The translations under genes and the position numbers were made by a program. DNA of 64,000 nucleotides from DASQFQ01 sp963722815. Lineage in GTDB: Bacteria > Actinomycetota > Thermoleophilia > Solirubrobacterales > Solirubrobacteraceae. The stretch is from assembly GCA_963722815.1 (NCBI GenBank), contig CAVROM010000002.1, forward strand, positions 1 to 64,000, written 5' to 3'. Positions 53,205 to 61,074 of this stretch are shown one piece after another. Position 1 is the first letter of the stretch; each line of letters begins with the position of its first letter. The notes under the pieces are model-generated. The model searched no databases. It saw nothing but the letters and a program-made list of their open reading frames with translations, and had not been told where the DNA came from.

Positions 53205-54068
53205 CTACTCGGTCTTCTTGTCCTCCGCGGGCTCCTCCGTCGCGTCCTCCTGACGCGACTCGGCGCGGTTCGGGCGAGCGCGCTGGACGACCTCGCAGGA
53301 GCCGTTCGGGTTCGCCGGGGTGGCGTCCTCGATGCGGTCCTTGAAGTCGAGGAACGCGGTGTCGGTGCCCGGCCCGCAGTTGACGACATCCTGCTCGCCG
53401 TCGCGGACGCGGATGGTGTCGTCGCCCTCGTCACCGCGGACGGTGTCGCCCTTGGTGTCGTGGCGGCCGTGGACGTCGCGGCGCGCGAGCGCGAACAGCG
53501 TGTCGTTGCCCGGCCCGCCGCTCGTCGTGTCGACGCCGCGGTTGGCGAAGATCGTGTCGTCGCCCGGCCCGCCGCTCTGGTTGTCCGGCCCCGAGCCGCC
53601 CGACATCAGGTCGTTGCCGGCGTTGCCGTAGGCGGTGTCCGCGCCCGGCCCGCCGTGCAGGCGGTCGAAGCCGTCGCCCCCGCGCAGCGTGTCGTTGCCG
53701 CGGCCGCCGTACAGGCGGTCCCGGCTGACCTTGTCGCCCACGAGCGGCACGTCGCCGACGAGCGTGTCGTTGCCGCGGTTGCCGTGCAGGACGTCCGGCC
53801 CGGCCTTGCCCTCGAGCACGTCCGCGCCACGGTTGCCGAAGATGCGGTCCGCGCCCGGGCCGCCGTCGACGTGATCGTTGCCGCCCCAGGCCACGACCCG
53901 GTCGTTGCCCGCGAGGGCGTGGATCGTGTCGGCCTTCTTCGTACCCCGGATGTGGTCGTTCCCGGGGGTGCCGTCGATGTTCATCGCGAACGCGGTCGCG
54001 GCGAGCATCGCGAGGCCCAACACTGCACCCGCTAGAACCGCTGCGAGCGACTTGGCAGAATGGGGCAT
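53205..54068 (-). CDS. secreted RTX-type calcium-binding repeat protein
   Basis: 287 residues. Signal peptide (SLAAVLAGAVLGLAMLAATAFA) followed by about a dozen nonapeptide-like repeats of the GGxGNDxLxG type (GGPGADRIFGNRGADVLEG, GGRGNDTLRGG), which bind calcium as a parallel beta roll. CGPGTDTAFLDFKDRIED with one Cys and SCEVV with another close the repeats. A strong GGAGG site precedes ATG 54068. No catalytic domain; probably a wall or matrix protein. Confidence 0.85.
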   Translation of the reverse strand: MPHSAKSLAAVLAGAVLGLAMLAATAFAMNIDGTPGNDHIRGTKKADTIHALAGNDRVVAWGGNDHVDGGPGADRIFGNRGADVLEGKAGPDVLHGNRGNDTLVGDVPLVGDKVSRDRLYGGRGNDTLRGGDGFDRLHGGPGADTAYGNAGNDLMSGGSGPDNQSGGPGDDTIFANRGVDTTSGGPGNDTLFALARRDVHGRHDTKGDTVRGDEGDDTIRVRDGEQDVVNCGPGTDTAFLDFKDRIEDATPANPNGSCEVVQRARPNRAESRQEDATEEPAEDKKTE

Positions 54069-54198
54069 AGCCCCACCTCCTGACTGATCGGTTGACGCCT
54101 CCGGAAACACCGCTTCCATGGCGCAGTTGCGCCGTTGACAGCGGTTTCGGTTTCGGCAGGTGGTGGGGCGCTTCTCTGCTTTACTAGCGGTCGTTCGA
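54069..54198. promoter_or_regulatory. intergenic region between RTX gene and tRNA-Asp
   Basis: Contains a GGCGCA-GT-TGCGCC hairpin (54120-54133), an exact TTGACA at 54135-54140 on the plus strand without a clear -10 at the right distance, and TTTACTAG about 20 nt before the tRNA that could be its -10 box. Confidence 0.3.
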
Positions 54199-54272
54199 GG
54201 GGGCGTAGCTCAGTCGGTTAGAGCGCCGGCCTGTCACGCCGGAGGTCGCGGGTTCGAGTCCCGTCGCTCCCG
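54199..54272 (+). tRNA. tRNA-Asp(GUC)
   Basis: 74 nt: acceptor GGGGGCG/CGCUCCC (one G-U pair), D-arm GCUC...GAGC, anticodon arm CCGGC-CUGUCAC-GCCGG (anticodon GUC), T-arm GCGGG-UUCGAGU-CCCGU, discriminator G, typical of Asp. CCA not encoded. Confidence 0.95.
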
Positions 54273-54327
54273 CTCCCGAAGCCGCTGGGGATGAAGCGCG
54301 CCGAGCGGGGTACTACGTCGCTTCGCC

Positions 54328-55395
54328 ATGCGCATTCCCGCGATCGACGTCGTAAAGGGCCTCGCCATCCTCGGCGTGATCGCCCAGCACGCGCTGACCC
54401 GCGGGACGATGGACGACACGGGCGCGGACTTCTGGCTTCGCCAATCCGTCCCGGTCCTGTTCGTGCTGATGGGCTTCAACGCCGCGCGCTCGAGCCTGCG
54501 GCGCCCCGCGCCCACGCTCGCGGAGGCGTACGGCGCTCGCTACTGGCGTGGGCGCTACCGCAGGATCCTGCTCCCGCTGCTGATCGTCTCCGCGGTGGCG
54601 CTCGTCGTCGGCGCGGCCACCGGGCGGCTGCACGTCGGGCCGCTCGCGCTCGTCGGGTACCTGCCGGTGCCGGGTCCGGGCGTGTACTGGATCACGATCC
54701 TGCTCACGTTCACGCTGATCTGGCCCGCGTGGATGCACCTCTTCCGGCTCCGCCCGGGCCTCGTGGTGCTCGGTGCGATCGCGCTCAACGTGAGCTTCGA
54801 GCTGTGGGCGGGCCGGATGCCCGACTTCAGGGGCGCCGGCAGCCTCGGCGGCTACCCCTACGCCTACGACGCGTGCATCCTCCGCTACTTCGCCGCGATC
54901 GCGATCGGCATGTGGCTGGCGATCGACGACGAGCGGGTCGGCCGCCGCCGGCTCGTGGTCGTGGCGCTCGCGGTGCCGAGCGTCGCGTACATCGCCCTCG
55001 CCGGGACCGACCCGGCGTCGCTCCCGTTCTTCGTGCACGGGTTCACGCTCGCGACCAACTTCGCCGCCGTGCCCTGGGCGGCGGCGATGCTGCTGGCGGC
55101 GCTGCACCTCTGGCCCGCCCACAGCGTCCCCGGCACGGGCTGGCTCGAGCGGCTGGGCGTCGCGTCCTTCGAGATCTTCCTCGTGCAGGTCGTGTGGCTC
55201 GGCGTGCTGACCGAGCGCGGTCAGATCCCCTTCCTCGTCGCCGTGGTGGGGAGCGGTGTCCTGGGCTGGGCGCTGCACCGCGTGCTGACCGCGACGGCGG
55301 TCGGCTCGCTCCGCGTGCAGGCCCGGCTCGCTCGCGCGCAGCTAGGCCGCGGCCCTGTCGCTGGACCGACACCTAGTCAATTGTCCGGCCGCTGA
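54328..55395 (+). CDS. acyltransferase 3 family membrane protein
   Basis: 355 residues with about ten membrane helices. The N-terminal RIPAIDVVKGLAILGVIAQHA carries the conserved His expected of membrane O-acyltransferases, followed by FVLMGFNAARS and the RYRRILLPLLIV motif. The family acetylates sugars or cell-surface polymers. No sugar genes adjoin it. ATG chosen at the start of the first helix. Confidence 0.88.
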   Translation: MRIPAIDVVKGLAILGVIAQHALTRGTMDDTGADFWLRQSVPVLFVLMGFNAARSSLRRPAPTLAEAYGARYWRGRYRRILLPLLIVSAVALVVGAATGRLHVGPLALVGYLPVPGPGVYWITILLTFTLIWPAWMHLFRLRPGLVVLGAIALNVSFELWAGRMPDFRGAGSLGGYPYAYDACILRYFAAIAIGMWLAIDDERVGRRRLVVVALAVPSVAYIALAGTDPASLPFFVHGFTLATNFAAVPWAAAMLLAALHLWPAHSVPGTGWLERLGVASFEIFLVQVVWLGVLTERGQIPFLVAVVGSGVLGWALHRVLTATAVGSLRVQARLARAQLGRGPVAGPTPSQLSGR

Positions 55396-55427
55396 CGGGC
55401 GGGCTCCTCGCGGTCCCGCTTCCTGCG

Positions 55428-55450
55428 AACGTTCCTCCTACAGGGACGTT
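55428..55450. promoter_or_regulatory. inverted repeat upstream of the kinase gene
   Basis: AACGTTCC (55428-55435) and GGGACGTT (55443-55450) pair with one mismatch across a 7-nt loop, 12 nt before the kinase start. Possible operator or leader hairpin. Confidence 0.35.
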
Positions 55451-55461
55451 GAGTATTCGGA

Positions 55462-56205
55462 ATGGAATCGCAAGCAGAGATCATTCGGCTCCGGACGCGA
55501 GTCACGGAGCTGGAGCGCGAGAAGGAGGCCGTCGAGCGGTTCGCCGCGGTCGCCGCACACGAGCTGCTCACGCCCGTGGTCATGATCGACGCGTGCGCGG
55601 CGACCGTCGCCGACCAACTCGACGGCGACGAGCGCCACCTTGAGTCGCGACACGATCTCGAGGTGCTCCGCCGCGGGTGCGCGCAGTCGCGGCTGCTCGT
55701 CGAGAGCCTGCTGCATCACGCCGCTGCCGCCGGCCGCCCGCTGCGCATCCGCCTGGTCGCGCTCCAGGAGCTCGTCGGGGACTGCGTCGCTTTGCTGGAA
55801 CCGGAGATCCGCGCGCGCGGGGTGTCCGTGGTGATCGGCGAGCTGCCGGTCGTTCGCGCCGAGCCGCCGCTGATCGGCGCGGTGATCAGCAACCTGCTCG
55901 TGAACGCGCTCAAGTACGGGCCGCGAGGGTCGGCGACGATCCGGATCGCCGCCGAGCGGGACGGCGGGGCGTGGCGGGTGCACGTCGAGAGCGAAGGCGA
56001 GCCGATCCCGCCGGAGGACCGGGAGCGCATCTTCCGCCCCCGGACGCGTGGCCGCGGCGAGCGCCGCGCCCGCGGCTGCGGCCTCGGCCTCACGATCTGC
56101 CGCGAGATCGTCGAGCGTCATGGCGGGGAGATCGGTGTCACGCCCGCCGAGGGCGGGACCGGCAACTGCTTCACGTTCACGCTCCCGCTCGCGCCGCGCA
56201 AGTAG
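55462..56205 (+). CDS. orphan sensor histidine kinase core without sensor domain
   Basis: 247 residues. An N-terminal coiled coil (1-25) leads into a HisKA domain with phospho-acceptor His in AVAAHELLTPV (about residue 33), then an ATPase domain with N box ISNLLVNALKYG and G box GCGLGLTICREIVERHGGEIG. There is no membrane or PAS domain and no response regulator next to it. It may receive its signal through a partner. Its TAG stop is part of the next gene's -10 box. Confidence 0.87.
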   Translation: MESQAEIIRLRTRVTELEREKEAVERFAAVAAHELLTPVVMIDACAATVADQLDGDERHLESRHDLEVLRRGCAQSRLLVESLLHHAAAAGRPLRIRLVALQELVGDCVALLEPEIRARGVSVVIGELPVVRAEPPLIGAVISNLLVNALKYGPRGSATIRIAAERDGGAWRVHVESEGEPIPPEDRERIFRPRTRGRGERRARGCGLGLTICREIVERHGGEIGVTPAEGGTGNCFTFTLPLAPRK

Positions 56206-56215
56206 GGTCCGCGGC
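56203..56215 (+). promoter_or_regulatory. leaderless -10 box of the GST-like gene
   Basis: TAGGGT (56203-56208), whose TAG is the kinase stop codon, is exactly 7 nt before ATC at 56216. The spacing equals that of the leaderless ATG/GTG genes in this window and is the main evidence for ATC as the start. Confidence 0.5.
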
Positions 56216-56920
56216 ATCGCCGCCCGGCTCTACTGGTTCCCGCTGTCGCATCCCGCCCACGCCGTCCGGCGGATGCTCGAGCTCAAGGGCATCGAGTACG
56301 AGCTCGCGACGGTGCTGCCCGGCACGCAGCGGATGCACCTCCGGCTCGTCGGGTTCCGCGGCGGCACGGTGCCGGCGCTGAAGCTCGACGGCCGCCGCGT
56401 CCAGGGCTCCCGCGCGATCGCCCGCGCGCTCGAGGCGGCCCGGCCCGACCCGCCGCTGTTTCCCACCGACCGGGCGGTCGAGACCTGGGCGGACGAGGAG
56501 CTGCAGATGGTGCCGCGGCGAATCCTGCGCTGGGGCCTGACCTGGGACGCCGAGCTGCGGCGCTGGATCTCAGAGGCGTCGGGCGTGCCGGCGCCGGGCG
56601 CGGTCGGCGCGCTCGCGCTGCCGGCGGCGAAGTACTACGCGCGCGCGGTCGGCGCCGACGAGGCCGCGGTACGGCACGCGCTCGACGCGCTCCCCGGGAC
56701 GCTCGCGCGCGTCGACGCGCTGCTCGCCGACGGCGTGCTCACGCCGGACGCGCCGGACGCCGCGACGCTCCAGGTGCTGTGCAGCGTGCGCGCGCTCGAC
56801 GGCTTCGCGGACCTGCACGACGGGGTCGCCGCGCACCCGTGCGCCGCGCCCGCGCGCGAGCTCTTCCCCGACTACCCGGAGATCCCGGCCTTCCTCAGCC
56901 GGTCCGCGGCCTCGGCGTAA
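56216..56920 (+). CDS. glutathione S-transferase-like protein, apparent AUC start
   Basis: 234 residues if started at ATC 56216. The first strand of the thioredoxin-like domain (ARLYWFPLSHPAHAVRRMLELKG) begins at once, with GGTVPALKLDGR and GSRAIARALE further on, so a later ATG (56273) would destroy the fold. No ATG, GTG or TTG lies between the upstream stop and the domain. The C-terminal helical half is GST-like. Actinobacteria often lack glutathione, so the thiol may differ. Its 3' end overlaps the convergent HD gene by 49 nt. Confidence 0.75.
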   Translation: MAARLYWFPLSHPAHAVRRMLELKGIEYELATVLPGTQRMHLRLVGFRGGTVPALKLDGRRVQGSRAIARALEAARPDPPLFPTDRAVETWADEELQMVPRRILRWGLTWDAELRRWISEASGVPAPGAVGALALPAAKYYARAVGADEAAVRHALDALPGTLARVDALLADGVLTPDAPDAATLQVLCSVRALDGFADLHDGVAAHPCAAPARELFPDYPEIPAFLSRSAASA

Positions 56921-57459
56921 AGGCCCTCCGCGAGCTCGCGGGCACGCGCGATCCGGATCCGGTCGCGCATGTAGCGCAGCTTGGCGTCCGCCTTCTCGGG
57001 CGGGCAGCGGCCGTCGATCACCCAGCCGGCGACCAGCTCCTGCAGCGTCTCGAGAAAGGAGAGCGAGTCGGCTGCCTGCAGCAGGTCGGCGTCCGCGTCG
57101 CCGCCGAGCTCGTGCAGGAGGATGAGCCGCCGCACCCCGCGGATGAACGACTCGTCGGGCACCTCGGGCGCGGCCTCGAGCCACTCCTGGACGAAGTCGG
57201 CCGAGCGCGTCGAGTGCGCTAACAGGTAGTCGGGGTCGTCCCATTCGTCGGTCGCGAAGTCCTGCCGGGGGCCGCCGGGAAAGTGGCGCTCGATGTCGTG
57301 CGTGAGCGCGGCAAAGCGCAGCTCGGGTGACGCTGCGGGCGCGAGCTCGAGCACCCAATCGCGGGCGCGGACGAGGTGCTCGGCCTGCGAGAAGGGAGCG
57401 ATCCAGGCCGAGGCGCGGGCCTCGAGCGGGGTCGTGTCGGTGCTCCTGGGCGCCGCCAT
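56872..57459 (-). CDS. HD-domain-like protein
   Basis: 195 residues, all helical. AEHLVRARDWV, FAALTHDIERHF and LLHELGGDADADLLQAADSLSFLE give the spaced His, His-Asp and Asp pattern of metal-dependent HD phosphohydrolases. Substrate unknown. A TAGGAT box is 8 nt before the ATG, with TTGAAT about 18 bp upstream. Divergent from the TetR gene of the catabolic operon. Confidence 0.72.
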   Translation of the reverse strand: MAAPRSTDTTPLEARASAWIAPFSQAEHLVRARDWVLELAPAASPELRFAALTHDIERHFPGGPRQDFATDEWDDPDYLLAHSTRSADFVQEWLEAAPEVPDESFIRGVRRLILLHELGGDADADLLQAADSLSFLETLQELVAGWVIDGRCPPEKADAKLRYMRDRIRIARARELAEGLYAEAADRLRKAGISG

Positions 57460-57467
57460 GGCGCCGC

Positions 57468-57552
57468 ATCCTATTCCGGCACGTGCCAGTTATTCAAGTA
57501 ATGGCATATGCCATCTTGACACGACTCGTGCCGCGGACTAGCGTCGCGTTCC
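57468..57552. promoter_or_regulatory. divergent promoters and palindromic operator
   Basis: Plus strand: TTGACA (57516-57521), 17 bp, TAGCGT (57539-57544), then 8 nt to the tetR ATG, the best sigma-70-type promoter in the window. Minus strand: TTGAAT and TAGGAT (57473-57468) for the HD gene. Between them ATGGCATATGCCAT (57501-57514) is a perfect 14-bp palindrome ending 1 bp before the -35 box, and GGCACGTGCC (57478-57487) is another. The first is the likely TetR operator, controlling both directions. Confidence 0.7.
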
Positions 57553-58164
57553 ATGACGGAGTCCGGGGTCCGGCAGTACCGCAGCCCGTTGCGCGGCGAG
57601 CAGCAGCAGCAGACCCGCGAGCGGATCCTCGAGGCCGCGGTCGCGCAGATCGCGGAGGAGGGGCTGGCCGAGCTGACCGTGCCGCTCGTGGCCGAGCGCG
57701 CCGGCGTGTCGCTGCGCACCGTCTACCGGCACTTCCCCACCAAGGACGACCTGATCGACAGCGTGGGCGAGTTCCGCGACGCGCAGTTCGGCGTCAGCGG
57801 GCCGCCGGAGAGCGTCGAGGAGCTGCTGCGCAACACGCGGGCGCTGTTCGAGGGCTTCGCCGCGCGCGACGACCTCGTGCGCGCGGCCGACGCGTCGGCG
57901 GCCGGGCGGCAGATCCACGACCGCGCGCGCCGTCGGCGGGCGCTGGCGTTGCGCAAGATCTTCGAGGAGGTCACCGCCGACCTCTCCCCGGCGGAGGCGC
58001 GCCGGCTCGTCGCCACCGTGCAGGTGCTGTGGAGCACGCGCGCGTGGCTGACGCTGCACGACAACTGGGGGATGGACGGCCGCGAGGCGGGGCGCGCGGC
58101 GCAGTGGGCGATCGCGACGCTGATCGAAGAGGCGCGGCGCATGGGCGAGCAGGCCAAGGGGTGA
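57553..58164 (+). CDS. TetR-family regulator of the nic-like operon
   Basis: 203 residues. Helix-turn-helix at about 20-65 (RERILEAAVAQIAEEGLAELTVPLVAERAGVSLRTVYRHFPTKDDLI split over the first domain), then an all-helical ligand domain. It precedes nicX-like by 4 bp and is therefore in the same transcript; the palindrome at 57501 suggests self-repression relieved by a pathway compound. Confidence 0.88.
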   Translation: MTESGVRQYRSPLRGEQQQQTRERILEAAVAQIAEEGLAELTVPLVAERAGVSLRTVYRHFPTKDDLIDSVGEFRDAQFGVSGPPESVEELLRNTRALFEGFAARDDLVRAADASAAGRQIHDRARRRRALALRKIFEEVTADLSPAEARRLVATVQVLWSTRAWLTLHDNWGMDGREAGRAAQWAIATLIEEARRMGEQAKG

Positions 58165-58168
58165 GGCG

Positions 58169-59236
58169 ATGTCGCAGGCGATGCTGACCGAGCTCTGCGT
58201 GAAGGAGCTCGAGCTGTGCGCGGTCCACGAGGGGGAGACGGTCGTCGTCGTCTCGCAGGGGGTCGAGCGGCTCGACTACGCCGACGCGTTCATGGCCGCC
58301 GCTTCCCGCATCGGCGCGGTGTCGCATCACGTGCGGCTCGCGCCGGCGGTGGGCGACCTCGACGCCGACGGCGGCGCGTGGACGGTCGGGGTGACGCCGC
58401 TGGCCGGCAACCCCGCCGCCGTCGAGGCGCTGAAGCAGGCCGACATCGTGATCGACCTGATCTTCCTGCTGTTCTCGCCCGAGCAGCTCGAGGTCGAGGC
58501 GTCGGGCACCCGCATGCTGCTCGCCGTCGAGCCGGTCGACGTGCTCGCCCGCATGTTCCCCACCCGCAGCCTGCGCGAGCGGGTGGAGGCGGGGGGCGAG
58601 CTGCTGCGGGCGGCGAAGGTCCTGCGCTTCACGAACCCGGCCGGCACGGACGTGACCTATCGACTCGGCGCCTACCCGACGATCACGGAGTACGGCTACA
58701 CCGACACGCCGGGGCGCTGGGACCACTGGCCCTCCGGCTTCCTCTTCACCGGCGCGCACGACGAGGGCGTCGAAGGCCGCGTCGTGATCGCGCCCGGCGA
58801 CATCGTCTACCCGTTCAAGGACTACGTCGGCTCCCCGATCGAGCTCATGATCGAGCGCGGGCGCATCGTCGACGTGCGCGGCCCCAGCCTCGACGCGGCG
58901 CTGCTGCGTGATTACATGGAGTCCTTCGAGGACCCGGACGCCTACGGGATCGCCCACATCGGCTGGGGGCTCAACGAGAAGGCGCGCTGGTCGTCGCTGG
59001 CCACGGACCGGCGCGGCATCGGCGCCGAGGGTCGCTCGTTCTACGGCAACGTGCTGTTCTCGACCGGGCCCAACGCCGAGCTCGGCGGCAGCAACGCCAG
59101 CCCGTGCCACGTCGATGTGCCGATGCGCGGCTGCAGCCTGTTCCTCGACGACGAGCCGGTGGTGCTCGACGGCGACGTGGTCCACCCGGACATGCGCGTC
59201 GACCGGGCGGGCGCGGCGGTGGGAGGCCTCCGATGA
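58169..59236 (+). CDS. NicX-like dioxygenase (2,5-dihydroxypyridine 5,6-dioxygenase family), copy 1
   Basis: 355 residues of the family often misnamed aminopeptidase T. In NicX of Pseudomonas putida the iron ligands are two His and an Asp spaced as H265, H318, D320; here H263 (GIAHIGWG), H314 and D316 (CHVDVPM) fit closely. NicX opens the ring of 2,5-dihydroxypyridine to N-formylmaleamate, and a deformylase and amidase for the next steps are encoded downstream. Overlaps the next gene by 4 nt. Exact substrate not known. Confidence 0.82.
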   Translation: MSQAMLTELCVKELELCAVHEGETVVVVSQGVERLDYADAFMAAASRIGAVSHHVRLAPAVGDLDADGGAWTVGVTPLAGNPAAVEALKQADIVIDLIFLLFSPEQLEVEASGTRMLLAVEPVDVLARMFPTRSLRERVEAGGELLRAAKVLRFTNPAGTDVTYRLGAYPTITEYGYTDTPGRWDHWPSGFLFTGAHDEGVEGRVVIAPGDIVYPFKDYVGSPIELMIERGRIVDVRGPSLDAALLRDYMESFEDPDAYGIAHIGWGLNEKARWSSLATDRRGIGAEGRSFYGNVLFSTGPNAELGGSNASPCHVDVPMRGCSLFLDDEPVVLDGDVVHPDMRVDRAGAAVGGLR

Positions 59237-61074
59237 GCGCGACAAACGGCCGCTCGTTCCCCAATCCCTACGAGGTGGAGGCGCCGGCGGGCGCCGAGGA
59301 CTGGCGGCGGCTCTACCCGCACTACTACCTGTTCGGCGAGGAGCGCCGCGAGGACGACGAGGGGCGCTTCTGGTTCTACGACGGGATGCACAACCCGACC
59401 GCCGTCTACCCCTTCGACACGATCATGACGGAGAACTGGTGGATCGCCCTCAACCAGGGCGCCAACCGGGTCTGGCGCGTGCCGCCGTCGCGAGGGCTCG
59501 ACCAGCGGATGGTCAACGGCTACCTCTACTCGAGCCCGCGCGAGGTGTCCGAGCCGGAGGAGATCGCGGCGCGCGCGCCCGTGTTCGCTGCCCGGGCCCA
59601 GGAGTACTTCGAGAACTGGGACGAGATCTATGACGACTGGGTGGCCAAGGCGACCGACTGCATCGAGCGCCTGAAGGCGATCACCTTCGAGCCCCCGCCC
59701 GACGTCGAGCCGGACGCGATCGTGCACGAGCACCAGGCCCTCACCAGCGGCTGGCAGCTGCTCGCGGCCTACAACCGGCTGATCGAGAACATGCACGAGA
59801 TGGGCCACTACCACTTCGAGATGCTGACGCTCGGATACGGGGCCTATCTCACCTTCCGCGACCTCTGCGCGGAGCTCTTCCCGAGCATCGACAACCAGAC
59901 CATCACCCGCATGGTCAGCGGCCAGGAGCTCGTGCTGTTCCGCCCCGACGCGGAGCTGCGCAAGCTGGCGGCGCTCGGGCACGAGCTGGGGCTGGGCGAG
60001 CAGTTCGACGGCGATCCCGACAGCGTGCTGTCGCGCCTCGGCGAGAGCGACGCCGGGCGCCGCTGGCTGGAGGCGTTCGAGGCGGCCAAGGATCCGTGGT
60101 TCTGGTACTCGACCGGCGCCGGCTACTCGCACCAGGACCGCGCGTGGATGGACGACCTGCGGGTCCCGTTCGCGGCGCTGCGCGGCTACCTCGACCGGCT
60201 CGCGGCAGGCGACGACATCGCGCTGCCGACGGAGGCGCTGCGCGCCGAGGGCGAGCGGCTGGCGGCCGAGTACGCGGACACCCTCGTCTCCGACGAGGAG
60301 CGCGAGAGCTTCCGCAGCCTGCTCGAGCTCTCACGCACGGTCTATCCGTACGTAGAGAACCACAACTTCTACGTCGAGCACTGGCACCACACGATCTTCT
60401 TCAACAAGGTGCGCGAGCTCGGCGCCGTGCTCGTCACGCGCGGCGTGCTGGCCGACGCCGAGGACATCTTCTACCTCCACCGTTTCGAGATCCCCTACGC
60501 GATCTACGAGCTCGGGATCGACTGGGCGATCGACGGCGACGGCGCGAGCTCGCACTGGCGCGAGGAGGTCGAGGTGCGGCGGGAGATCCTCACGCGGCTG
60601 CAGGAGTGGAACCCACCGCCCGCGCTCGGCCCGCCGCCCGAGCAGATCACAGAGAGCTACACGATCATGCTGTTCGGCATCACCACCGAGGGCGTCGCCG
60701 ACTGGCTGGCCGACGGCGACGAGCCCGAGGAGGGCGCCGTCCCCTCCCTGCGCGGCATCGCCGCCTCCCCGGGCGTGGCCGAGGGCCTCGCGCGCGTGGT
60801 GGCCGACGCGACGCGGCTCGACGAGGTCCAGCAGGGCGAGATCCTCGTCTCGCGCTGCACAACGCCGAGCTGGGCGCCGATCTTCGGCCGCGTCTCCGCC
60901 GCGGTGGCGGACATCGGCGGCGTGATGTCGCACGCGGCGATCGTGGCGCGCGAGTACGGCCTCCCCGCCGTCGTCGGCACGGGGCTGGGCACGCAGCGCA
61001 TCCGGACGGGCCAGCGGATCCGCGTGGACGGCAACCGCGGCGTGGTCGAGCTGATCGAGGACGGGGACGCATGA
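59233..61074 (+). CDS. PEP-utilising-enzyme-type protein with C-terminal swivelling His domain, copy 1
   Basis: 613 residues. The last 90 residues form the mobile domain of PEP synthase/pyruvate phosphate dikinase: LRGIAASPGVAEGLARVV and GGVMSHAAIVAREYGLPAVVG, with phospho-His H567. The first 500 residues are a helical domain with FWFYDGMHNP and HNFYVEHWHH motifs. No ATP-binding domain is present, so a separate kinase subunit should exist, as in phenylphosphate synthase. In the operon it may phosphorylate or activate a hydroxypyridine or similar compound; this is an inference. Confidence 0.75.
   Translation: MSATNGRSFPNPYEVEAPAGAEDWRRLYPHYYLFGEERREDDEGRFWFYDGMHNPTAVYPFDTIMTENWWIALNQGANRVWRVPPSRGLDQRMVNGYLYSSPREVSEPEEIAARAPVFAARAQEYFENWDEIYDDWVAKATDCIERLKAITFEPPPDVEPDAIVHEHQALTSGWQLLAAYNRLIENMHEMGHYHFEMLTLGYGAYLTFRDLCAELFPSIDNQTITRMVSGQELVLFRPDAELRKLAALGHELGLGEQFDGDPDSVLSRLGESDAGRRWLEAFEAAKDPWFWYSTGAGYSHQDRAWMDDLRVPFAALRGYLDRLAAGDDIALPTEALRAEGERLAAEYADTLVSDEERESFRSLLELSRTVYPYVENHNFYVEHWHHTIFFNKVRELGAVLVTRGVLADAEDIFYLHRFEIPYAIYELGIDWAIDGDGASSHWREEVEVRREILTRLQEWNPPPALGPPPEQITESYTIMLFGITTEGVADWLADGDEPEEGAVPSLRGIAASPGVAEGLARVVADATRLDEVQQGEILVSRCTTPSWAPIFGRVSAAVADIGGVMSHAAIVAREYGLPAVVGTGLGTQRIRTGQRIRVDGNRGVVELIEDGDA

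Noticed and set aside
53260..53960. Repeated GGNNACGACAC-like DNA as a mobile or structural repeat
   Set aside because: It encodes the GGxGNDxL calcium-binding repeats of the RTX-type protein.
54135..54140. TTGACA as a -35 box for tRNA-Asp
   Set aside because: No -10 match lies 16-18 bp downstream; the more likely tRNA -10 region is 40 bp further on.
58169..59236. Leucyl aminopeptidase (M29) function for the NicX-like genes
   Set aside because: The databases often use that name, but the His/His-x-Asp iron-ligand pattern and the NicD/NicF-like neighbours fit a NicX-type dioxygenase better.
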